Source of the DNA: Demequina mangrovi
GTDB taxonomy: Bacteria > Actinomycetota > Actinomycetes > Actinomycetales > Demequinaceae
Assembly: GCF_000759715.1 (NCBI RefSeq)
Contig: NZ_BBLU01000004.1
Span: 62,001 to 126,000 of the forward strand
Reading direction: 5' to 3'
Length of the DNA: 64,000 bases
Shown here: piece after piece, positions 55,876-63,418 of the stretch
How positions within the stretch are numbered: position 1 is the first letter of the stretch
How the letters are laid out: each line of letters opens with the position of its first letter
Made by a program: the position numbers and the translations under genes
Notes under the pieces: generated by a model
Seen by the model: only the letters and a program-made list of their open reading frames with translations
Database searches by the model: none
What the model was told of the DNA's origin: nothing

Positions 55876-56831
55876 AGCGAGAGCTCATCATCGTCGGGTC
55901 CGGTCCTGCCGGGTACACGGCTGCCATCTATGCCGCGCGTGCGGGGCTTGCGCCGTTGGTGGTGGCGGGGTCGGTCACGGCGGGTGGGGCGTTGATGAAC
56001 ACCACGGAGGTGGAGAACTTCCCGGGCTTCGTCGAGGGTGTCCAGGGTCCGGAGCTGATGGAGACCCTGCAGGCGCAGGCGGAGCGTTTCGGTGCCGAGG
56101 TGATCTTCGACGACGCGACCGCCCTGTCGCTCGAGGGTGAGACCAAGACGGTGGTGACGGGCATGTCCGGCACGTACACGGCGAAGGCGGTCATCCTGGC
56201 CACGGGGTCGGCCTACCGTGAGCTCGGTCTGGACGATGAGAAGCGGCTGTCGGGCAAGGGTGTGTCGTGGTGCGCGACGTGCGACGGGTTCTTCTTCCGT
56301 GATCAGGAGGTCGTGGTCGTCGGCGGCGGCGACTCCGCGGTCGAGGAGGCCACGTTCCTGACCCGCTTCGCGTTCAAGGTGTACCTGGTGCACCGCAGGG
56401 ACGAGCTGCGGGCGTCGAAGATCATGGCCGACCGCGCCTTCGCGGACCCCAAGATCGAGTTCGTGTGGAACTCCGAGGTGACCGGCCTGGACGGCGACGC
56501 GAAGCTCGAAGGCGTGCGCATCCGCAACCGTGTCACCGGCGAGGACTCCGTGCTGGCCGCGACGGGCCTGTTCGTCGCGATCGGTCATGAGCCGCGCTCG
56601 GAGCTGGTCAAGGGTGTGATCGACACCGACGCCGAGGGCTACGTGCAGGTCCTCGGACGCACCACCGCCACCAACGTCGAGGGCGTGTTCGCGTGCGGCG
56701 ACCTGGTCGACAACCGCTACCGCCAGGCCATCACCGCCGCCGGATCCGGATGCGCCGCCGCCCTCGACGCCCAGCACCACCTCGACACCCTCACCACCCC
56801 CGCGGCCGCGCTCGCCGGCGAGGCTGCGTAG
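55866..56831 (+). CDS. trxB: Thioredoxin reductase
   Basis: 321 residues. [20 protein letters not shown] is the FAD loop, [10 protein letters not shown] the redox Cxx[15 protein letters not shown] the NADPH loop and [17 protein letters not shown] the closing FAD block. Its place before ArsC genes suggests it supplies electrons for arsenate reduction via thioredoxin, perhaps as a second TrxB beside the housekeeping one. There is no ribosome site; the ATG is inside the inverted repeat. Confidence 0.93.
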   Translation: MSNQRELIIVGSGPAGYTAAIYAARAGLAPLVVAGSVTAGGALMNTTEVENFPGFVEGVQGPELMETLQAQAERFGAEVIFDDATALSLEGETKTVVTGMSGTYTAKAVILATGSAYRELGLDDEKRLSGKGVSWCATCDGFFFRDQEVVVVGGGDSAVEEATFLTRFAFKVYLVHRRDELRASKIMADRAFADPKIEFVWNSEVTGLDGDAKLEGVRIRNRVTGEDSVLAATGLFVAIGHEPRSELVKGVIDTDAEGYVQVLGRTTATNVEGVFACGDLVDNRYRQAITAAGSGCAAALDAQHHLDTLTTPAAALAGEAA

Positions 56832-56849
56832 AAATCCCAGGGAGAAGCC

Positions 56850-57893
56850 ATGTCCACCACCGCCGCGACGCACCCGGACCACGAGTCCTGCGTCGCGACC
56901 AGCATCGAGGCGCACACCGTCGCGCCTGAGAAGGCCGACCGTGCCGCGGCCGTGCTCAAGGCGTTCGCGGAGCCGCTCCGCCTGCGCATGATCGCGCTCA
57001 TCGCCTCGGCCCCCGGGGGCGAGGCGTGCGTGTGCGACATCAACGAGCTGGCGGACGTCAGCGGCCCCACGGTGTCGCATCACCTCAAGACGCTCAAGGA
57101 CGCCGGGCTGGTCACCTCCGAGCGCCGCGGCACCTGGGTCTACTACCGCGTCGCGGAGCAGTACGGCCCCGCGGTGCGGGCGCTCCTCGGCGCGCTCGTG
57201 CCCGCCGCCGAGGCGAGCGCCCGGCCGCACGCCGAGGGTCTCGAGAACGTGGACAAGGCGCTCGACCGCGTCGCCGAGGATCTCGAGGCGCTCTTCCCGA
57301 GCCTCGATGGCACGCTGGTCACGCGCATCGTCCGCGAGTCCTACGCGTCCCTCGCCCGCGGCGCGACCATCCGCGCGCACCTCGTGCCCCTCGCGCGGCA
57401 CTTCGCCCAGCAGCGGCTCGAGGACCTGCGCAAGGTCCACGACGCCGATGCGCCGCACCCGCCGCAGGTGCTCTTCGTGTGCGTCCAGAACGCCGGTCGC
57501 TCGCAGATCGCGGCGGCGCTGCTGCACCGCTACGCCGGCGACGGCGTCGTGGTCCGCTCGGCGGGCTCGGCGCCCGCGGCATCGGTGCACGATGCGGTCC
57601 GTCCCCACCTCGACGCGATCGGGGCGGGGGAGGCCGCCTTCCCCAAGCCCCTCACGGACGACGCGGTGCGCGCCTCCGACGTGGTCATCACCATGGGCTG
57701 CGGCGACGTGTGCCCGTACTACCCGGGCACGCGCTACGAGGACTGGCAGGTGGGCGACCCGGCGCTCGCCTCGGCCGAGGGCGTCGCGGAGATCGTCGAT
57801 GACATCGACCGCCGCATCCGAGAGCTGCTCGCCGACCTCCTCCCCGATCTCCACCTTCCCGACCCCACCCCGTTCACCCACCGAAAGGCATGA
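56850..57893 (+). CDS. ArsR-ArsC fusion: repressor domain joined to arsenate-reductase-type LMW phosphatase
   Basis: 347 residues. An N-terminal ArsR winged helix (about 25-120) has the arsenite motif ACVCDINELADV (C60, C62) and TVSHHLKTLKDAGLV. A three-helix bundle (about 140-205) follows. The C-terminal ~140 residues are a low-molecular-weight phosphatase-type ArsC with the P-loop C211-V-Q-N-A-G-R217 and MGCGDVCPYYPG. It could reduce arsenate and sense arsenite in one protein. Eighteen bases separate it from trxB, and it overlaps the next arsC by ATGA. Confidence 0.9.
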   Translation: MSTTAATHPDHESCVATSIEAHTVAPEKADRAAAVLKAFAEPLRLRMIALIASAPGGEACVCDINELADVSGPTVSHHLKTLKDAGLVTSERRGTWVYYRVAEQYGPAVRALLGALVPAAEASARPHAEGLENVDKALDRVAEDLEALFPSLDGTLVTRIVRESYASLARGATIRAHLVPLARHFAQQRLEDLRKVHDADAPHPPQVLFVCVQNAGRSQIAAALLHRYAGDGVVVRSAGSAPAASVHDAVRPHLDAIGAGEAAFPKPLTDDAVRASDVVITMGCGDVCPYYPGTRYEDWQVGDPALASAEGVAEIVDDIDRRIRELLADLLPDLHLPDPTPFTHRKA

Positions 57894-58312
57894 GCATGAC
57901 CGACCCCAAGCCCTCCGCGCTGTTCGTCTGCGTCCACAACGCGGGCCGCTCCCAGATGGCCGCCGGCTACCTGCGCCACCTGTCCGGCGGCGCCGTCGAG
58001 GTGCGCTCCGCGGGCTCGATGCCCGCGGACCAGATCAACCCGGTCGCCGTCGACGCGATGCTCGAGGACGGCATCGACATCCGCGAGGAGAGCCCCAAGG
58101 TGCTCACCACCGAGGCGGTCGAGGCCTCCGACGTGGTCATCACCATGGGCTGCGGCGACGTGTGCCCCTACTTCCCGGGCAAGCGCTACGAGGACTGGAA
58201 GCTCGAGGACCCGGCCGGCCAGGGCATCGAGTCGGTGCGTCCCATCCGCGACGAGATCAAGGGGCGGATCCTGACCCTGCTCGAGGAGCTCGGGGTGCAG
58301 CCGGTCGCCTGA
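57890..58312 (+). CDS. arsC: Arsenate reductase, LMW phosphatase type
   Basis: 140 residues. The P-loop C14-VHNAG-R20-S and ITMGCGDVCPYFPGKRYEDW hold the catalytic cysteines of thioredoxin- or mycothiol-linked ArsC. It is related to the C-terminal domain of the upstream fusion (same MGCGDVCPY block), so the operon carries two reductase domains. It reduces arsenate to arsenite for export. Confidence 0.93.
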   Translation: MSMTDPKPSALFVCVHNAGRSQMAAGYLRHLSGGAVEVRSAGSMPADQINPVAVDAMLEDGIDIREESPKVLTTEAVEASDVVITMGCGDVCPYFPGKRYEDWKLEDPAGQGIESVRPIRDEIKGRILTLLEELGVQPVA

Positions 58313-58320
58313 GCCGCTCC

Positions 58321-58353
58321 CGACCGCGCTGGGACCTTGGGCCAGCGCGGTCG
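58321..58353 (+). terminator. Terminator after arsC
   Basis: CGACCGCGCTGG and CCAGCGCGGTCG form a 12-bp stem with a 9-nt loop, starting nine bases after the arsC stop. Confidence 0.7.
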
Positions 58354-58366
58354 GCGCGGTCCGCAC

Positions 58367-58372
58367 TAGGCT
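58367..58372 (+). promoter_or_regulatory. -10 box of gpmA (leaderless)
   Basis: TAGGCT ends six bases before the gpmA ATG, with no ribosome site in between. Confidence 0.5.
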
Positions 58373-58378
58373 GACCGC

Positions 58379-59125
58379 ATGACCTACACACTGATCCTGC
58401 TCCGCCACGGCGAGAGCGAGTGGAACGAGAAGAACCTGTTCACGGGCTGGGTCGACGTCCCGCTCAACGACAAGGGCTGGGGCGAGGCCAAGCGCGGCGG
58501 CGAGCTCCTCAAGGAGGAGGGCATCCTCCCCGACGTGCTGCACACCTCGCTGCTGCGTCGCGCGATCATGACCGCGAACCTCGCGCTCGACGCCGCCGAC
58601 CGGCACTGGATCCCCGTGAAGCGCAACTGGCGCCTCAACGAGCGCCACTACGGCGACCTCCAGGGCAAGAACAAGGCCGAGACCCTCGAGCAGTTCGGCG
58701 AGGAGAAGTTCATGATCTGGCGCCGCTCGTACGACGTGCCGCCGCCCGAGATCAGCGCCGAGAACACCTACACGCAGGAGGGCGACCCGCGCTACGCCGG
58801 CGAGCCGATCCCCAAGACGGAGTGCCTCAAGGACGTCCTCGAGCGCGCGCTGCCGTACTGGGAGTCCGAGGTGGTCCCGGACCTCAAGTCGGGCAAGACC
58901 GTGATGGTGGCCGCGCACGGCAACTCGCTGCGCGCGATCGTCAAGCACCTCGACGACGTCGCGGACGACGCGATCGTGGGCGTCAACATCCCCACGGGCA
59001 TCCCGCTGGTCTACCACCTCGACGAGGAGACCCTGAAGCCCACCAACCCGGGCGGCACTTACCTCGACCCGGAGGCCGCCGCGGCCGCCATCCAGGCCGT
59101 CGCCAACCAGGGCAAGAAGAAGTAA
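58379..59125 (+). CDS. gpmA: 2,3-bisphosphoglycerate-dependent phosphoglycerate mutase
   Basis: 248 residues. [18 protein letters not shown] has the phosphohistidine His10, and [24 protein letters not shown] and [15 protein letters not shown] supply the rest of the active site. It interconverts 3- and 2-phosphoglycerate in glycolysis. It has its own -10 box and is closed by a terminator hairpin. Confidence 0.97.
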   Translation: MTYTLILLRHGESEWNEKNLFTGWVDVPLNDKGWGEAKRGGELLKEEGILPDVLHTSLLRRAIMTANLALDAADRHWIPVKRNWRLNERHYGDLQGKNKAETLEQFGEEKFMIWRRSYDVPPPEISAENTYTQEGDPRYAGEPIPKTECLKDVLERALPYWESEVVPDLKSGKTVMVAAHGNSLRAIVKHLDDVADDAIVGVNIPTGIPLVYHLDEETLKPTNPGGTYLDPEAAAAAIQAVANQGKKK

Positions 59126-59142
59126 CGCACCCGCGTCGCCGA

Positions 59143-59170
59143 AGGCCCCCGACCAGCAGGTCGGGGGCCT
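59143..59170 (+). terminator. Terminator after gpmA
   Basis: AGGCCCCCGACC and GGTCGGGGGCCT form a 12-bp stem with a 4-nt loop, 18 bases after the gpmA stop. Confidence 0.75.
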
Positions 59171-59182
59171 CCGTGCATCCGG

Positions 59183-59334
59183 GGACGATGCGCACCCCGC
59201 CGCTCGCCGCCCCGTGCCGGCCGCCGCAGTCGGGACATGAGCGGAGCGTTCCGTCATACGTGCTGCGGTCGGCATGCATGTCGGAGCCATCGGTCGCCGC
59301 TCCGACATGCGGGAGGGGCGCACGCGCATCGTCC
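59183..59334. repeat. Inverted pair of GGACGATGCG words around a hairpin between gpmA and phoU
   Basis: GGACGATGCG (59183-59192) and its complement (59325-59334) face each other across a stem of GCATGTCGGAGC/GCTCCGACATGC (59276-59310). The two terminators of the flanking convergent genes lie outside. The 266-bp region has no gene. Confidence 0.5.
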
Positions 59335-59344
59335 GGGGAAAGCA

Positions 59345-59374
59345 GAAGGCCCCGACCATGCGGTCGGGGCCTTC
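59345..59374 (-). terminator. Terminator after phoU
   Basis: GAAGGCCCCGACC and GGTCGGGGCCTTC form a 13-bp stem with a 4-nt loop, 18 bases beyond the minus-strand phoU stop. Confidence 0.75.
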
Positions 59375-59391
59375 GGTGCGTCTCGCTGGCG

Positions 59392-60051
59392 TCAGATCTT
59401 GGCGCCGGAGTCCGTGAGGTCGCCGGTGACCAGGTAGACGATGCGGCGGGAGATGCCCACCGCGTGGTCGCCGAAGCGCTCGAAGTAGCGGGCGAGCAGC
59501 GCGAGGTCGAGGGTCTCCTGCGGGGAGCCCTGGTACTCGCCGTCGACGATCGCCTTGTACGCCTGGGCATGCAGCTGATCGAGGTTGTCGTCGTCGGACA
59601 CGATCGCCGCGGCGACGTTGAGGTCGCGGGTCTCGAGCAGGCGCACCGTCTCCGCGGCGGACTCCTTGGCGGCCTCCGACATGCCCGCGATGACGGTGCG
59701 GTGCGACTCCGGGATCGGCGACTCGGGGTAGGTGCGGCGCGCGGCCTCGGCGATGTGCTGCGCGAGGTCGCCCATGCGCTCGAGCGAGGCCGAGATCCGC
59801 AGCGACGAGATGATGGTGCGGAGGTCGAGACCCACCGGCTGCTGCTGCGCGATGAGCAGCACGCAGCGCTCGTCGACCTGCTCCTCGAGCTCGTCGAGCT
59901 TCACGTCCTTCGCGATCACGCTCTGCGCGAGCTCGACGTCGGCGGTGAGGATGGCGGTCGAGGCGTCGGTGATGGCGCCCTCGACGAGTCGGGCCATCGC
60001 GATCAGATCGTCCGCGAGCTCCGACATCTCGGCATTGAACAAGGTCCGCAT
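59392..60051 (-). CDS. phoU: Phosphate-uptake regulator PhoU
   Basis: 219 residues, two three-helix bundles. DELEEQVDERCVLLIAQQQP and ISASLERMGDLAQHIAEAAR in the first half and YFERFGDHAVGISRRIVY in the second are the metal-binding E/DxxxD-type repeats of PhoU. It passes information between the Pst transporter and the sensor kinase. It diverges from the kinase gene, with a PHO box between them. Confidence 0.95.
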   Translation of the reverse strand: MRTLFNAEMSELADDLIAMARLVEGAITDASTAILTADVELAQSVIAKDVKLDELEEQVDERCVLLIAQQQPVGLDLRTIISSLRISASLERMGDLAQHIAEAARRTYPESPIPESHRTVIAGMSEAAKESAAETVRLLETRDLNVAAAIVSDDDNLDQLHAQAYKAIVDGEYQGSPQETLDLALLARYFERFGDHAVGISRRIVYLVTGDLTDSGAKI

Positions 60052-60125
60052 GGCTCTCCTTCGGGAATTACCACCTTAGTGTGGCATCACTGCCAGGGGC
60101 CTTGGGCGAACCGCCCCCGCACCTC

Positions 60126-60163
60126 GGTGAACAATCGGTGCGCGTTGTGAACATTGGGTGAAC
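60126..60163 (-). promoter_or_regulatory. PHO box between phoU and the sensor-kinase gene
   Basis: On the minus strand GTTCACCCAAT and GTTCACAACGC are two adjacent 11-bp direct repeats (60142-60163), with a third GTTCACC at 60126-60132. This is the known actinobacterial PHO-box pattern and would make both divergent genes phosphate-responsive. Confidence 0.7.
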
Positions 60164-60178
60164 GCCCGGGGCCATGGT

Positions 60179-60184
60179 TACTGT
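60179..60184 (+). promoter_or_regulatory. -10 box of the sensor-kinase gene (leaderless)
   Basis: TACTGT ends six bases before ATG 60191. The PHO box lies just upstream, at the -35 position. Confidence 0.5.
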
Positions 60185-60190
60185 GTCGCC

Positions 60191-61303
60191 ATGAGCCCGG
60201 AGGTGTGGATCGCCGCGATCGTCGGCGCCGCCATCGGCGCCCTCGTCGTGTGGCTGGTGCTGCTCGTGCGCGAGCGTAATGAGACCATCGCGGCGACCCT
60301 CGTGCCGCACCGCACCAGGCAGCTCATGGGAGCGCTGCAGTCCGGTGCCGTGGTGATCCGCCGCGACCGCAGGAGCGCGTACAGCAACCACGCCGCCGCC
60401 GCGCTCGGCGTGGCGCGACCGGACGGCGCGCTCAACACGGACCTCGCCGATCTCGCGGAGGAGGCGTGGCGCCGCGACATGCCGCTCGAGGACGAGATCG
60501 CTGTCCACCGCGGCGTCCTCACCACCCCGCGTTATGTCCACGTGCGGGTCACGCCGCTCGACGACGAGCTGTGTCTCGCGGTGGTGAACGACAACACGGA
60601 GTCGCGCGCCGCGGAGCAGTCGCGCCGCGAGTTCGCCGTCAACGTCTCGCACGAGCTCAAGACGCCGGTGGGTGCGCTGAGCCTGCTCGCCGAGACCATC
60701 GAGGACGGCGCGGACGACCCGGAGCTGGTCCGGAAGTTCTCGAAGAAGATGCGCAAGGAGTCCCGCCGGCTCAGCAAGCTCATCCAGGAGATCATCGAGA
60801 TCTCGCGCCTTCAGGGCGGCGGCTCGGTGCTCGAGCACGAGGAGCTCCACCTCGAGGGCGTGGTCCACGAGGCGATCGAGGGCTCGCGCCTGGGCGCCGA
60901 GGCCAAGGACATGCGCCTGGTGACGGACCTGCGCGAGCGTCCGACGGTCGTGGGGGACCGCGACCTGCTCGTGATGGCGCTGCGTAACCTCATCGACAAC
61001 GCGATCGCGTACTCCGACGAGGGCGCCGAGGTGGTCGTGTCGGTGGGCGCGCGCGACGGCGTCGCCTCGGTCGCCGTGATCGACAAGGGCATCGGGATCG
61101 AGACCAAGGACCAGGAGCGCATCTTCGAGCGCTTCTACCGCGCCGATCCCGCACGCTCCCGGGAGACCGGCGGCACCGGCCTGGGCCTCAGCATCGTCAA
61201 GCACATCGCCCTTCAGCACTCCGGTTCCGTGGCCCTGTGGTCCGAGCCGGGTGTGGGCTCCACGTTCACGTTCAAGCTCGCAGTCCATCAGGAGGGGTCA
61301 TGA
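60191..61303 (+). CDS. senX3: Sensor histidine kinase, SenX3/PhoR type
   Basis: 370 residues. One N-terminal membrane span (VWIAAIVGAAIGALVVWLVLL) is followed by a PAS-like region (about 40-140). The dimerisation helix has the phosphorylated His in NVSHELKTPVGAL (about 155). NLIDNAIAYS, DKGIGIETKDQERIFERFYR and GGTGLGLSIVKHIA are the N, G1/F and G2 boxes. It senses phosphate state together with Pst/PhoU. ATG 60191 overlaps no upstream gene and its stop overlaps the regulator gene by ATGA. Confidence 0.93.
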   Translation: MSPEVWIAAIVGAAIGALVVWLVLLVRERNETIAATLVPHRTRQLMGALQSGAVVIRRDRRSAYSNHAAAALGVARPDGALNTDLADLAEEAWRRDMPLEDEIAVHRGVLTTPRYVHVRVTPLDDELCLAVVNDNTESRAAEQSRREFAVNVSHELKTPVGALSLLAETIEDGADDPELVRKFSKKMRKESRRLSKLIQEIIEISRLQGGGSVLEHEELHLEGVVHEAIEGSRLGAEAKDMRLVTDLRERPTVVGDRDLLVMALRNLIDNAIAYSDEGAEVVVSVGARDGVASVAVIDKGIGIETKDQERIFERFYRADPARSRETGGTGLGLSIVKHIALQHSGSVALWSEPGVGSTFTFKLAVHQEGS

Positions 61304-61995
61304 CCGAGGCTCGGATCCTCGTCGTCGAGGATGAGGAGTCGTACCGCGACTCGTTGCAGGTGCTGCTCGAGCGCGAGGGCTTCACCGTCGCGCTCGCGGC
61401 GACCGGGACGGCGGGGGTGGAGGCCTTCGTGCGCGACGGCGCGGACATCATCCTGCTCGACCTCATGCTCCCGGGGATGTCGGGAGCGGAGGTGTTCCGC
61501 GCCGTGCGTGAGCGCTCGGACGTCCCGGTCATCATGGTCACCGCCAAGGACGACCAGGTGGACCGGATCATCGGGCTCGAGCTCGGCGCCGACGACTACG
61601 TCACCAAGCCCTACTCGGGGCGCGAGCTCATCGCCCGGGTCCGGGCGGTGCTGCGCCGCGTCGGCGCGGGCGCGCGCGACATCGCCGAAGAGCCCGAGCG
61701 GCTCACCGTCGCGGGGATCACGCTCGACCCCGAGCGCCTGCAGCTCACCCGCGACGGCCACACGCAGTCGCTGCCGCCCAAGGAGTTCGCGCTCCTTCAC
61801 CTGCTCGCACAGAACGCTGGCCGGGTGCTGCCGCGTCAGGTGATCATCGACCGCGTGTGGGGCTCCGACTACTTCGGCGACACCAAGACGCTCGATGTGC
61901 ACATCAAGCGCATCCGCAGCAGGGTGGAGGACGATCCGTCGGAGCCGGTGCTCATCCAGACGGTGCGCGGGGTCGGATACAGCTTCGAGGCGTGA
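61300..61995 (+). CDS. regX3: Response regulator, RegX3/PhoP type
   Basis: 231 residues. ILVVEDEESYRDSL opens the receiver, the phosphorylated Asp is in IILLDLMLPGMSG, and the Lys in DDYVTKPYSGREL. The OmpR-type DNA-binding domain has LPPKEFALLHLLAQNAGRVLP and VHIKRIRSRVEDDP. It binds PHO boxes such as those at 60142 and 62061. GGAGGGG precedes the ATG. Confidence 0.94.
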   Translation: MTEARILVVEDEESYRDSLQVLLEREGFTVALAATGTAGVEAFVRDGADIILLDLMLPGMSGAEVFRAVRERSDVPVIMVTAKDDQVDRIIGLELGADDYVTKPYSGRELIARVRAVLRRVGAGARDIAEEPERLTVAGITLDPERLQLTRDGHTQSLPPKEFALLHLLAQNAGRVLPRQVIIDRVWGSDYFGDTKTLDVHIKRIRSRVEDDPSEPVLIQTVRGVGYSFEA

Positions 61996-62060
61996 CCGCG
62001 GCGCATGATCCGGGCGCAGGTGGAGCCATCATCGTCACGTTTCGATAACGGCGCAGCGGC

Positions 62061-62093
62061 GTTCACCGGATGTTCACCGTGAGTTCAGAATCA
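62061..62093 (+). promoter_or_regulatory. Triple PHO box upstream of pstS
   Basis: GTTCACCGGAT, GTTCACCGTGA and GTTCAGAATCA are three consecutive 11-bp direct repeats. They lie about 28 bp before a -10-like TAACGT (62121-62126), so RegX3/PhoP bound here would replace the -35 element and switch on the pst operon when phosphate is low. Confidence 0.85.
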
Positions 62094-62179
62094 ACCCCGT
62101 GACCCGTTACCTCGCCTCCCTAACGTGTGGGTCATCCGGCAACGAGCCGGGATCACAAGAAGACGTGAGGAAATCGAAC

Positions 62180-63322
62180 GTGAAGCTTGCCATCCGTACC
62201 GGCGCGGTGTTCACCGCGGCCGCGCTGTCGCTCTCGCTCGCCGCCTGCTCGGCCTCCAACGAGGAGCCCGCCGACACCGCCACCTCGGAGACCGCCGCCG
62301 AGGCGACCGAGACCACCGAGGCGATGGAGTCGCTCTCGGGCAACCTCCAGGGCGCCGGCGCCTCGTCGCAGGAGTCCGGCATGGACGCGTGGCGCGCCAG
62401 CTTCCAGGAGCTCTACCCCGACGTGACCGTCGGCTACGACCCGGTCGGCTCGGGCGGCGGCATCGAGCAGTTCCTCTCGGGCGCCGTGCCCTTCGCCGGC
62501 TCGGACGGCCTCCTCGACGCCGAGGAGTACGCGACCGCGGTCGAGCGCTGCGACGGCGACGGTGGCGCGTACCACCTGCCGATGTACATCTCGCCGGTCG
62601 CCGTGATCTTCAACCTCGAGGGTGTGGACTCCATCAACCTCGACGCCGAGACGATCGCGAACATCTTCGACGGCAAGATCACCACGTGGGACGACGAGGC
62701 GATCGCCTCGCAGAACGAGGGCGTCGAGCTCCCGTCGAGCAACATCACCGTCGTGTTCCGTTCGGACTCGTCCGGCACCTCGGACAACTTCACCGACTAC
62801 CTCGAGCAGGCGTCGAACGGCGCGTGGCCCTACGAGGCCACCAAGGAGTTCTCCACCGCCGCGTCGCAGTCGGTCGGTGCGGACGGCACCTCGGCCGTGG
62901 TCGACACCGTGACGAGCACCCCCGGCGCCATCGGCTACGCCGACGCCTCGCGTGCGGGCTCGCTCGGCACCGTCGCCCTCAAGGTCGGCGAGGAGTACGT
63001 GCCCTTCTCCCCGGAGGCCGCCGCGAACATCGTCGCCGCGTCGCCGCTGTCGGAGGACGCCAACGGTGAGAACGACCTCGCGTACGCGATCGACCGCACC
63101 ACGACCGACTCCTCGGCCTACCCGCTCACGCTGGTCTCGTACCACATCGTCTGCTCGCAGTACGACGACGAGTCCGAGCGCGCGCTCGTGACGGCCTTCG
63201 AGAAGTTCGTCGCCTCGGCGGACGGCCAGGCCGCCGCCGCCTCGGCCGCCGGCTCGGCGCCGCTGTCGGACGAGCTCTCCGCGCACGTCACCGCGATCCT
63301 CGACGAGATCGCGGCGGGCTAA
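62180..63322 (+). CDS. pstS: Phosphate ABC transporter substrate-binding lipoprotein
   Basis: 380 residues from GTG 62180, chosen because GAGGA is eight bases upstream and it begins a compact lipoprotein signal (AVFTAAALSLSLAACS). The Cys of SLAACS is the lipid anchor. NLQGAGASSQESGMDAWR, DPVGSGGGIEQFLSGAV, FRSDSSGTSDNFTDYL and GAIGYADASRAG bind phosphate. It captures phosphate outside the cell for PstCAB. The mature N-terminus has an E/T/A-rich linker. Confidence 0.94.
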   Translation: MKLAIRTGAVFTAAALSLSLAACSASNEEPADTATSETAAEATETTEAMESLSGNLQGAGASSQESGMDAWRASFQELYPDVTVGYDPVGSGGGIEQFLSGAVPFAGSDGLLDAEEYATAVERCDGDGGAYHLPMYISPVAVIFNLEGVDSINLDAETIANIFDGKITTWDDEAIASQNEGVELPSSNITVVFRSDSSGTSDNFTDYLEQASNGAWPYEATKEFSTAASQSVGADGTSAVVDTVTSTPGAIGYADASRAGSLGTVALKVGEEYVPFSPEAAANIVAASPLSEDANGENDLAYAIDRTTTDSSAYPLTLVSYHIVCSQYDDESERALVTAFEKFVASADGQAAAASAAGSAPLSDELSAHVTAILDEIAAG

Positions 63323-63340
63323 GCACCTGCAGGACCCAGG

Positions 63341-63377
63341 GGTGGTGGGCTCACTCTCGACGAGTGAGCCCACCACC
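63341..63377 (+). terminator. Strong hairpin between pstS and pstC
   Basis: GGTGGTGGGCTCACTC and GAGTGAGCCCACCACC form a perfect 16-bp stem with a 5-nt loop (TCGAC). In the middle of the operon it is likely a partial terminator or a stability element that keeps pstS expression above that of the membrane subunits. Confidence 0.75.
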
Positions 63378-63418
63378 TTGCCCATTACGATGGTCGGACG
63401 ACCAAGGGAGAGGCGCGC

